From Planctomycetota bacterium (GTDB lineage Bacteria; Planctomycetota; UBA1135; UBA2386), in assembly GCA_003235605.1 (NCBI GenBank), contig QJVU01000278.1, forward strand, positions 1 through 16,426: a DNA stretch of 16,426 bases, in the 5' to 3' direction. Under the pieces are notes generated by a model, which was not told the DNA's origin, searched no databases, and worked only from the letters and a program-made list of their open reading frames with translations. Positions 6,925 through 14,071 of this stretch are shown here, in pieces. Every line of letters starts with the position of its first letter. Within the stretch, counting starts at the first letter, position 1. The position numbers and the translations under genes are program-made.

Positions 6925-8145
6925 CTAGGACGACCCCAAGGCTGCCTCAACCGAACGTCTGGCGCGGCGCCCTCGCAGCCACGTTGCAGCGGGTGCCACC
7001 TCACCGCTGACGAGGCCTTCGAGCATGTCCTGGACTCGGTAGCCACTCTGGCAGGGCACCGTGATGAAGTTCGCGGGCCCGCCCGGGGCCAGGCGACCAC
7101 AGCCCGGCCTCGACAGCGCGCGACCGCCATTGACAGTCACCATCGACAGCAGGGCCTCGGGAGGGAGCGCCGGCCAAAGGTCTCTGGCAACGGTGAGCTC
7201 CGCGCGCAGCGAGAGGGCGGGTGGGAGTGGTGGCGAGCACGCCTGATTGCTGGCAAGAGAGTCGGTCCCCAGCGCCACACAGATGCCACGACTGAGCCAA
7301 GTCGCTACTGGCGGCGGCCGGCGTCGGAAATAGCGGATCGTGCCAGGGCACACCACCACCGGAGCACGCTGTTTCTCGATGAGCTCGACCTCCGCGGGGG
7401 ACACGTGCTGAGCGTGCACCAGCAGCGAGCGCGGCGACAGGAGACCGAGCTCATGGAGATACTCCACCGGCCCCTTGCCTGGTGGGCGGTATGCCGGCGG
7501 CAGCTTCCCAAGTTCCGAGAGCAGGTCGCGGAAGGGTCCCTTGCCGTGGCGCAGGAATTCGACCTCTTCGCGAGTTTCGGCAACGTGCACGGTCAAGGGG
7601 CGCTTGGCCCGGATCACCTCCCGGAACAAGGCCGGAGAAACCGAGTAGGGCGCGTGAGGGGACAGCCCCAGGGGGCACCAGCGCGAACCGGAGATCAGCC
7701 TTCTCGCAAGCAGGCGTCGCGCGGCTTTGGTGTCCAGATCAAAGCCCAGCACCTCCTGGTAGCACCGCCCCGCCACCGGGAGGGCACGCAGGATCGCCGG
7801 ACTTGTGCCGGTGGCATCCACCTCCCCCACGGCGGTCACCCCGTCGTCGACCAGCTGACGCAGCACCGCCATCCCCCGCCGCCAGTTGTCGTCGCTGGTG
7901 GCCGCAGCCTGCTCTCGAACAACCGCGCGCACCCATGGCACGAAGCTGCGCCTGGGAGTCCCGAGCGCCGGCAGCTGCAGGTGCACGTGGGCGTTCACCA
8001 ACCCGGGCAGGATCATCTGCGGCGGCGCTTGGCGTGCCCGGCAGGTGGACAGGGCGACCACCCTGCCAGCCTCCACGTGGATCTCTCCCGGCGCCAGGTG
8101 GCGGCCCGGGGCAAGCCAGATCATGCGGGCTCGGTGGATCTGCAT
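6925..8145 (-). CDS. SsnA/MtaD/TrzN-like metal-dependent amidohydrolase (deaminase)
   Basis: 406 residues, near the length of cytosolic amidohydrolases that deaminate purines and related heterocycles. An N-terminal composite beta-sandwich strand pattern (MIWLAPG...GEIHVEAGRVVAL) leads to the metal motif NAHVHL with H53 and H55. Later family motifs are SPHAPYSVS (H164), HVAETREEVEFL (H187, E190), VHAQHVS (H244, H247) and GTDSLASN with the catalytic D295. The set HAPY / HVAET / GTDSxASN matches chlorohydrolase-like deaminases such as S-adenosylhomocysteine/methylthioadenosine deaminase and aminodeoxyfutalosine deaminase, an enzyme of the alternative menaquinone route; which one cannot be decided here. 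ATG 8145 gives a natural N-terminus; an internal ATG at residue 8 is possible but would cut the first strand. It is the first gene of the five-gene minus-strand operon. Upstream lies a hairpin that separates it from the lipoprotein genes. Confidence 0.88.
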   Translation of the reverse strand: MQIHRARMIWLAPGRHLAPGEIHVEAGRVVALSTCRARQAPPQMILPGLVNAHVHLQLPALGTPRRSFVPWVRAVVREQAAATSDDNWRRGMAVLRQLVDDGVTAVGEVDATGTSPAILRALPVAGRCYQEVLGFDLDTKAARRLLARRLISGSRWCPLGLSPHAPYSVSPALFREVIRAKRPLTVHVAETREEVEFLRHGKGPFRDLLSELGKLPPAYRPPGKGPVEYLHELGLLSPRSLLVHAQHVSPAEVELIEKQRAPVVVCPGTIRYFRRRPPPVATWLSRGICVALGTDSLASNQACSPPLPPALSLRAELTVARDLWPALPPEALLSMVTVNGGRALSRPGCGRLAPGGPANFITVPCQSGYRVQDMLEGLVSGEVAPAATWLRGRRARRSVEAALGSS

Positions 8146-8169
8146 GCCGCAGAGACGAGAAGAGACATG

Positions 8170-8189
8170 CCCCTCGCACTCGCGAGAGG
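8170..8189 (-). terminator. Putative hairpin between lipoprotein A and the amidohydrolase operon
   Basis: On the minus strand an 8-bp stem (one G-U pair) closes a 4-base loop, GAGT. It lies in the 75-base gap between the stop of lipoprotein A (8221) and the ATG of the amidohydrolase (8145). It is followed by a pyrimidine-rich stretch (TCTCTTCTCGTCTCT) rather than a clean T tract, so it is a weak terminator candidate at best. It could mark the end of the lipoprotein transcript, with the operon promoter close by, or be a processing or stability element. Confidence 0.35.
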
Positions 8190-8220
8190 TGGATCATGGC
8201 CGGATCGTCCTCGCCGTAGT

Positions 8221-11013
8221 CTACTCGGCGAAGAACACCGTCATGCGCTTGACCTCGATGCTCTGGGTGCTGCTCCTGTCGAAGGTCAAGAGGAAGCGGA
8301 AGCCATTGCGCCCGTCGAGGTTGATGCTGGCGACGTTGCCCTTCACGAACTCGCGCCAGGGCCCCAGGGTCTGCAAGTCCGGCTCACCCGTGAACTTCAC
8401 CGTGGCGGCCTGGATACGGAACCACACCGGCTGGCTGCTGTCTGCCCGGCCGGCATAGTCCTCGTCGTAGATCGGGTTCTCCTTCCCATTGATCATCTTC
8501 TCACCGACGTCGATGTCGTCCGAGTAGAGCTTCCGGGTGGAGCCATCGAGGATCACCTCCAGCTCGTAGCGCAGGAACGTCGGCGGGAACGTGAGCCTCG
8601 TGCTGTAGAACCTGGACTGGGAGGACGTGACGACATCCACGTCGCTGAGGTTGCCCACGTGGCTGGAGGTCGCCGTGGGGACCGTCGACCCCAGCTCGAA
8701 GGTCTTGGCGCCACCGGGTCTCTCGAGGCGAACGTAGCCGGGGGACCCGTTGCCCGCCGTGGACTTGCAGGCGAATACCGAGGCCACGGGGCCCTTGGTG
8801 TTGTCGATGCCGCCGCCAACGCCTCCGCTGGTATCCAGCTTGCCGGCCAGGGAGACATTGCCGAAGACCTGCAACAGGATCGTGCCCCCACCGCCACCGC
8901 CGCCGGGGCCCGGGAGGTTCCAGATCTCGTCCTGGATCACGCCGAACTTGAAACCCCCGCCACCCAGTGCGCGGATGTTACCGGCAGATCCCATGCTCAT
9001 GTCCTGGCCCACGCGGAGGGCAATTGCCCCGCCGCCACCGCCGCCAGAGGCACCGGCCTGCCAACGGTTGTCGCTCTTGCTGATCAGCAGGGCGTGGGAG
9101 CCACCACCGCCTCCGCCCGGGCCACCGATCAGGTAGTGGTCCAGGGAGCTTCCGCTGGGCGCAGCGCCGGTGGGATCGAAGGCCTTGCCGCCGGGGATCT
9201 TCGGCCCCATGCGGATGCTGTCGTCGGGAACGCGCTTCTTGTTGTTGCCAATGGGCGGCACCTGGGACACCTCGGAGTTGCCCCCCTGGGCGTTGAAGCC
9301 GCCGCCGCCGCCGCCGCCGGAGGTGTACGCGGAGTAGGCATCCAGGACGTCGAAGTCGGTTCCGCTGGTCTTGTTGAGCACGCCTCCGGACGGATACAGG
9401 CCCGCGCCGGGGCCGCCGGTTCCCTGGGCCTGGGCCGCATAGGAATGGCCGGACTTGAGCTGCACGTCGTCGCCGTTGGCGCCGTTGTACTTGGCGTTGG
9501 AGCCGGCGTTCACGCAGGCATCGGCCCCCTTGCCACCGCGGCCGCCGCCGGGGCCCCCTCGCTGGGCCGCCTGGCCTAACCCGTTCCCCTTGTCCGGCCC
9601 TCCGTAGTAGCCCAGGGGATACCACGGCTTCGTCCGGTCACTGGGGTCGCCGCCGGGCGTGTCGGGCCGCAACTCCACACGCAGTATGTTCTGGTTGGCA
9701 TCACGGTACACCACGCCCATGTCGATGGTGCCATCGACCTGGCACCGGCCTCGCACGTTGATCACCGCCGGATTGGAACCCTCGAAGACAACGTGGATCC
9801 CCGCGGGCAGGAAGAAGTCGGTGAAGTGGAAGATGCCGTTGAGCACTTCTTCCGGCTGTCCGGACTGGGTCAGCTCCTTGGGAATGGCCTGCTTGTCCGT
9901 GCTCCAGAGGAACCAGGTCTCTCTCGAGGCGGGGTCGAAGTAGGCGGTTCCTGCCGAGGCCTGGAAGGACCCGAGCAGGCCGGTGCCGCCGATCTGCGGC
10001 GGCAGTGCCTTGCCACTTCCCCAGGTGCCGCTGGAGACCGCTTTGTCCAGCTGGGTGTCGGTGGCGAACACCTCGTTGATCTCGCCTACGCCCGGCGCCA
10101 CGATCTCGGTGGTGAAGGTGAACTTGGTAGGCAGTGCCGACTTGCCGGAAAGGTCCTTCACGCGGCTGGTCACGCCGACCTCGACACAGATCTGGCTGGG
10201 CAGTGGCGTGGAAGGCTTGAGGGTCACCAGGGTGGTACCGCGGATGGGATCGATCTCGGCCTTCGGCAGGCCTTCCAGGGTGATGGGGGTGAAGTTCGGG
10301 TCACACTCCCGCGCCCCCGCCTGGTTGGCGCTCTCGCGCGTCTTGCGGATCACGTAGGTGGTCGGGCTGGTCTCTGTGGTGGAGCCGTTGAAAGGCGCCA
10401 CGTCGATGAACTCGTCGAACTCCAGGATGATCACCGCATCGGCGGGTACGTTCGAGGTCTCCTTGGGCTCGATCAGCTTGGCTGACGGCGGCTTGGCGTT
10501 CAGGTCGATGATGCCCTGGGTGACCGACAGGCTGCAGCTCATCGTCGAACCGAGCCGGACACCGGACACCGAGCGCAAGGTGTCGGAGCCGGTGCTCGCC
10601 GGCAGCGTGAGGAAGTAGGTCTCGCCGGCCGAGAAACCGAACTGTGTGGTGCCACCGAGGAACTGGATCTCTGGCACGAACACGACCCGCTTGTCCCCCA
10701 CTTCGAAGCGACCTGTCGGAGCCCGGCCGCTGGCTGTCTTTATGGAGATCGTCGCGGCGTTCACACTGGTCGGGTCCACGTCCTGGCTGAAGTCCAGCAC
10801 GATGGGCTGGTTCTGGGAGATGTCCGTGACCGAGCAGCCATTCCTGGTGCAACCGAGGCTGCAGCTCAGAAGACAGAACTTGGTGCTGGAGGAGGGATCA
10901 CATGCCCTGGAGGAGTCCGGGGTGCCACTGCTGCCGGAGCTGGAGCAGGCTTGGAACAGTACCAGGGACAAGGCCAGGGCTGGCGCGGATGCTGTCAGAA
11001 GACGGAGCTGCAT
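8221..11013 (-). CDS. Large glycine-rich, cysteine-motif lipoprotein A (unknown function)
   Basis: 930 residues from ATG 11013, chosen because it gives a signal peptide (MQLRLLTASAPALALSLV...) matching that of its paralogue; the frame stays open upstream but the extension has no signal. A likely lipobox ends at C23 (LFQAC, imperfect). Next comes a cysteine cluster, C-x8-C-x3-C-x3-C-x4-C (about residues 38-60), followed by SVTDISQNQPIVLDFSQDVDP, which opens an Ig-like (Big_5/SbsA-like) beta domain; a second such domain follows (AVIILEFDEFIDVAPF). From about 330 a beta-helix-like region starts (GIFHFTDFFLPAGIHVVFEG), then a glycine-rich stretch to about 740 with blocks such as GGPGGGRGGKG, GGGGGGAIALRVG and PGGGGGGGTILLQVFG. 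The C-terminal ~160 residues form a separate module (FPPTFLRYELEV...GFRFLLTFDRSS). No catalytic residues are seen. Probably a surface or outer-membrane-anchored structural or adhesive protein; that is inference. It is 61 bases downstream of lipoprotein B, without a terminator, so the two are likely co-transcribed. Confidence 0.85.
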   Translation of the reverse strand: MQLRLLTASAPALALSLVLFQACSSSGSSGTPDSSRACDPSSSTKFCLLSCSLGCTRNGCSVTDISQNQPIVLDFSQDVDPTSVNAATISIKTASGRAPTGRFEVGDKRVVFVPEIQFLGGTTQFGFSAGETYFLTLPASTGSDTLRSVSGVRLGSTMSCSLSVTQGIIDLNAKPPSAKLIEPKETSNVPADAVIILEFDEFIDVAPFNGSTTETSPTTYVIRKTRESANQAGARECDPNFTPITLEGLPKAEIDPIRGTTLVTLKPSTPLPSQICVEVGVTSRVKDLSGKSALPTKFTFTTEIVAPGVGEINEVFATDTQLDKAVSSGTWGSGKALPPQIGGTGLLGSFQASAGTAYFDPASRETWFLWSTDKQAIPKELTQSGQPEEVLNGIFHFTDFFLPAGIHVVFEGSNPAVINVRGRCQVDGTIDMGVVYRDANQNILRVELRPDTPGGDPSDRTKPWYPLGYYGGPDKGNGLGQAAQRGGPGGGRGGKGADACVNAGSNAKYNGANGDDVQLKSGHSYAAQAQGTGGPGAGLYPSGGVLNKTSGTDFDVLDAYSAYTSGGGGGGGFNAQGGNSEVSQVPPIGNNKKRVPDDSIRMGPKIPGGKAFDPTGAAPSGSSLDHYLIGGPGGGGGGSHALLISKSDNRWQAGASGGGGGGAIALRVGQDMSMGSAGNIRALGGGGFKFGVIQDEIWNLPGPGGGGGGGTILLQVFGNVSLAGKLDTSGGVGGGIDNTKGPVASVFACKSTAGNGSPGYVRLERPGGAKTFELGSTVPTATSSHVGNLSDVDVVTSSQSRFYSTRLTFPPTFLRYELEVILDGSTRKLYSDDIDVGEKMINGKENPIYDEDYAGRADSSQPVWFRIQAATVKFTGEPDLQTLGPWREFVKGNVASINLDGRNGFRFLLTFDRSSTQSIEVKRMTVFFAE
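9298..9318. repeat. (GCC)7 trinucleotide run within lipoprotein A
   Basis: Seven perfect GCC triplets on the plus strand, read as seven GGC glycine codons on the minus strand, inside the block TSGGGGGGGFNAQGG. Other polyglycine blocks of the same gene use mixed GGx codons, so the uniform run here could be a recent slippage product and may vary in copy number between strains. Copy changes would keep the reading frame. Confidence 0.8.
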
Positions 11014-11074
11014 TTTCACAAAAGCTCTTGGAACTCGGGTTCGGATCGGAAAGGGTCGAGAGGGGCTCACGAGG

Positions 11075-13702
11075 CTACAGGCGGTAGATGACCGTGATCT
11101 TCTTGATCTCCACGGTCTTGCCGAAGCTGCGGTCGAGGACAACGGTGAACCGGAAGCCGGTCTTGCCATCGTTGAAGAGGGAGTCGAGACCAAAGGGGCC
11201 AACCAGGGTCCGCCAGGGTCCGGGGATCTCGTTGGGGGCGGGCTCCACGAGGCCGGTGGTCCCCAGCTGCACCTTGACCCCCTGCGTCAGGAAGAAGATC
11301 GGGGTCTCGCCCCGCTTCGCCAGGACGCCCACCTTCGGGTCGTCGCTGTAGACCACGTCGTCGTTGTCCACCTTGGCTTCGATCTCGTAGCGCACGAAGG
11401 CCGGCGGAAAGGTCAGGCTGGTGGCGTACCAGCGGCTGCGCATGGCGACCAGGGTGTCGGTATCGGTCAGCTGCTGGACATCGCTGTCCTTGGCTGCCGG
11501 CAGCGTGGTGCCCAGGCGGGTCTTGTCCAGCTTGCCGACGGTCTCCATGCGAATCACGCCGTCACCACCGTCGCCGCCGTTGATCGTGCAGGAGCCTTCT
11601 TGCGTGGTGCCGATTCCCTCGAAGAGCTCACCCCCCTTGCCACCGGTCGCCTCCACGCTGCCTTGCATGTCGGTGTTGCCGTCCACCTGGAAGAGAATCG
11701 TGCCACCAGCGCCACCGCCGCCAGGACAGGGATCGTTGTCGTTGAAATGGTTGCTCGGGTTGGGGGACGCATGCCCGCCGCGGGCCTGGATCAGACCGGA
11801 GCCAGTGACCGTCACCTGGGCGCCACAACGGATGGCCATGGCACCACCACCGCCAGCGCCGGCGCGACCGCTCCGGTAGAAGACACTGGTGGATCCGGTG
11901 TCGATGGCCCCCAGGGGGTGGGAGGCACCGCCACCGCCGCCGGCACCACCCACCTGATGGTGCTCCAGGCTCTTGGCGTTGGTGGGCTTCACCGCGTCCC
12001 AACCCAGGGCAGTCCCGGGGGGCGCCGCCGGCCCGCGCTCGGAGTTGAACTTGGTTATCTTCTCTGACGGCCCCCCTGCCCAGAGAGCAGTGCCGGACTT
12101 CCCGGCCGAGCCGTTGCCGCCGCCTGAACCGCCGGGGGCGGCCTGGGCGCCGATCACCCCGTAGAGATTGTAGGTGATCGAGGACTTCTTGCCGTCCGCC
12201 GGGTGCTGTTTCGAGCCCGGGCCTCCGGTCGTGGAGGCCTTGCTCTCGTAGGCGTGCCCCGAAGGCAGCACGACATCCTGGCCGTCCTGTCCATTGAAGT
12301 TGGACTTGTTCGCTACGCCGTCGCCCCGGTCCCCGCCGTTGCCACCACGCCCGGCCCCGGGACCGCCGACGCTGCCCTGTTCCCCGGTGTTCTTGTCGCC
12401 CTTGTGGGCGTCCCTCTTCAGGTCGACACCGTTGCAGAGCAGCTTGCCCTGGATCCTCATCTCGCCGCAGACGTTGATCTGCAGCGGCTTCTGGCCAACG
12501 AAGTTCACCGTCACGCCGGAGGGAACGTGGAAGCTCGCAAAGCTGAACACGCCGTCCGTGATCGTGTAGTCCTTGCCGTCCAGGGTCTGGGTCCTCGGGA
12601 CCGTCGTGCCGCCGTCCGTGCTCCACTCCCACACGTCATCGCCGAGATCCTTGCCATTCGTGTAGTTGAAATCGCCCAGGAGGCCATCACCGCCGATCTT
12701 GGCGAAGTTCAGGGCGTTGTTGCCCCACGTTCCCGCGGAAGCCGATTTGTCCAGGTTGGTGTCGTTGGCGAAGTCCTCGATCACCCTGCGCTCCTGGACG
12801 CCGATGTTCTCGGTCACGAACGTGAGGGTCTGGGGGCACGCCTCCACGCTGGCCAGGTCCAGAACTCGCTGGGTGATCAACACCTCAACGCAGTGGTTAC
12901 CGGGCAGCGTTTCCTGGGGCTCGAACGTCACTACCGTCTCCTGCCGTGCGCTGTCCAACGACACCTGAGGATGACCCTGCAGCTCCGTAGGCGCCGAGCT
13001 GGGCTCGCAGACCCACACACCTGACCCCGACGACGTCTCCTTGGTCTTCTTCACCCGGAACCGGATCGGCTTGGTCTCCTCCGTTGCACCCATGAACGGC
13101 GCTGGGTCCAGCAGCTCGTTGAAGCGCAGGACGATCTTGGTGTCCGTCGGCGCCGCAGCAGTATTGCTGGGCGTGACGAGCCTTGCCTGGGGACACGACT
13201 CGTTCAGATCGATGATGCCGCGCGTCACCTGCAGGGCGCAGGAGATGGACCCCGCCAGCCGATCGCCGCGGGTGGACTGCACCACGCTGACAGCGTTCCC
13301 CGACGGCAGGAACATGATGTAGGTCTGGCCGGGGTCGAAGCCGAAGAACGTCTGGGCGCCGGAGATCAGCACGTCCGGTACGAACTGCACGATGGGTCCG
13401 TTGACGATCCACTTGCCCCGTGGCTCTGCACCGGTCGAAGTACGCAGAGAGATGCTGCCGCTGTTGATGCTGGCCGGGTTGACCTCCTGGTTGAACACGA
13501 GGAACAACGGCTGGTTTTGTGCGATTGCGTTGATGGAGCAGCCCGCCAGGGAGCAGCCGAGGTTGCAACTCGTCAGACAGAAAGCCTGGGCCCCTCCGGA
13601 GCAGTCCGGGCCCGGCACGTCTCCGCTACCGCCGCCCCCAGAACATGCTGCAAGCCAGAGAGTTAGAAAAAGGGAACAGGATCGGCGGAGACGAAACTGC
13701 AT
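11075..13702 (-). CDS. Large glycine-rich, cysteine-motif lipoprotein B (paralogue of A)
   Basis: 875 residues. The start ATG 13702 is preceded by GAGGA four bases upstream and gives a clear lipoprotein signal: RLRR, hydrophobic core, then LAAC with the lipidated C20. A cysteine cluster C-x7-C-x3-C-x3-C-x4-C follows (about residues 34-55), then INAIAQNQPLFLVFNQEVNP opening an Ig-like (Big_5-like) domain, and a second one around TKIVLRFNELLDPAPF. The middle (VFSFASFHVPSGVTVNFVG...LQINVCGEMRIQGKL) looks like the start of a right-handed beta-helix; glycine-rich blocks then run from about 440 to 715 (GGPGAGRGGNGGDRG, GGAGGGGGASH, GAGGGGAMAIRCG, PGGGGAGGTILFQVDG). The C-terminal module (FPPAFVRYEIEA...GFRFTVVLDRSF...VEIKKITVIYRL) is the same type as in A. 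The two are homologous along their whole length but clearly diverged, so the duplication is old. First gene of the lipoprotein pair; its promoter should lie in 13703-14071. Function not recognised. Confidence 0.86.
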   Translation of the reverse strand: MQFRLRRSCSLFLTLWLAACSGGGGSGDVPGPDCSGGAQAFCLTSCNLGCSLAGCSINAIAQNQPLFLVFNQEVNPASINSGSISLRTSTGAEPRGKWIVNGPIVQFVPDVLISGAQTFFGFDPGQTYIMFLPSGNAVSVVQSTRGDRLAGSISCALQVTRGIIDLNESCPQARLVTPSNTAAAPTDTKIVLRFNELLDPAPFMGATEETKPIRFRVKKTKETSSGSGVWVCEPSSAPTELQGHPQVSLDSARQETVVTFEPQETLPGNHCVEVLITQRVLDLASVEACPQTLTFVTENIGVQERRVIEDFANDTNLDKSASAGTWGNNALNFAKIGGDGLLGDFNYTNGKDLGDDVWEWSTDGGTTVPRTQTLDGKDYTITDGVFSFASFHVPSGVTVNFVGQKPLQINVCGEMRIQGKLLCNGVDLKRDAHKGDKNTGEQGSVGGPGAGRGGNGGDRGDGVANKSNFNGQDGQDVVLPSGHAYESKASTTGGPGSKQHPADGKKSSITYNLYGVIGAQAAPGGSGGGNGSAGKSGTALWAGGPSEKITKFNSERGPAAPPGTALGWDAVKPTNAKSLEHHQVGGAGGGGGASHPLGAIDTGSTSVFYRSGRAGAGGGGAMAIRCGAQVTVTGSGLIQARGGHASPNPSNHFNDNDPCPGGGGAGGTILFQVDGNTDMQGSVEATGGKGGELFEGIGTTQEGSCTINGGDGGDGVIRMETVGKLDKTRLGTTLPAAKDSDVQQLTDTDTLVAMRSRWYATSLTFPPAFVRYEIEAKVDNDDVVYSDDPKVGVLAKRGETPIFFLTQGVKVQLGTTGLVEPAPNEIPGPWRTLVGPFGLDSLFNDGKTGFRFTVVLDRSFGKTVEIKKITVIYRL

Positions 13703-14071
13703 GAAGTCCTCGAGAGGAGCGGGTTGCTGATCAGGGTCTGGTGCGAGCCCGGTCCGTCTACACGGGGGCTGACGTCAGGGGACAACCGCCAAAGATAACA
13801 GGACCAGGAACCTCGCGGCGGCCTTTTCCGAGGGCTGAGGGGCCGCCGCATGCGGCGACCAACTTTCATGCCACCAAGACTCACCTCCGATCTCTGTATT
13901 GCGCTTCTCCGAAACTTATAAGATGTCCCTTGGCAGTGGTTTATGGAGGTTCTTCCGCGCATGTCGGGAGCAGGGGGAGGCGTCGAGGAGACCCGAGCGG
14001 AAGCGCGGGTCGCGCTGTTCGGTATCGAACACTGTGACCGATCCCCAGGATGAGGATTAGAGTCTGCTGCC
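13703..14071. promoter_or_regulatory. 369-base divergent intergenic region
   Basis: No convincing gene fits here. It lies between two divergently transcribed genes (lipoprotein B to the left, the membrane protein to the right), so it should hold promoters for both. It is visibly less GC-rich than its surroundings in part, with an AT-rich island around the palindrome CTTATAAG (13915-13922), a possible -10-like element on either strand; I cannot find a matching -35 at proper spacing, so no promoter is called. Strong GC inverted repeats occupy 13815-13856. The stretch GAGGATTAGAG at 14052-14062 is a weak ribosome-binding candidate for the plus-strand gene. Confidence 0.5.
13815..13856. other. 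Competing inverted repeats in the divergent promoter region
   Basis: GCGGCGGCC (13815-13823) is perfectly complementary to GGCCGCCGC (13841-13849), 9 bp with a 17-base loop. The right arm overlaps a perfect 12-base palindrome, GCCGCATGCGGC (13845-13856). The structure lies about 110-150 bases upstream of the lipoprotein B start, within its probable 5' leader or promoter. It could be an operator for a dimeric regulator, a leader hairpin, or a terminator remnant; no T tract follows on either strand. Confidence 0.45.

Noticed and set aside
8780..9570. Glycine-rich stretch as a collagen-like G-x-y repeat or PE_PGRS protein
   Set aside because: Glycines occur in runs separated by beta-strand-like segments, not in strict triplets, and the flanking domains do not match PE proteins.
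7405..9579. 724-codon open frame on the plus strand
   Set aside because: It is antisense to the amidohydrolase and lipoprotein A genes, whose motifs are clear; long stop-free antisense frames are expected in GC-rich genes, and its product shows no recognisable domain.
11014..11202. 63-residue N-terminal extension of lipoprotein A
   Set aside because: It would overlap the end of lipoprotein B and bury the signal peptide; the paralogue supports ATG 11013 as the start.
10646..12067. 473-codon open frame on the plus strand
   Set aside because: Antisense to both lipoprotein genes; composition mirrors their glycine codons and no family is visible.
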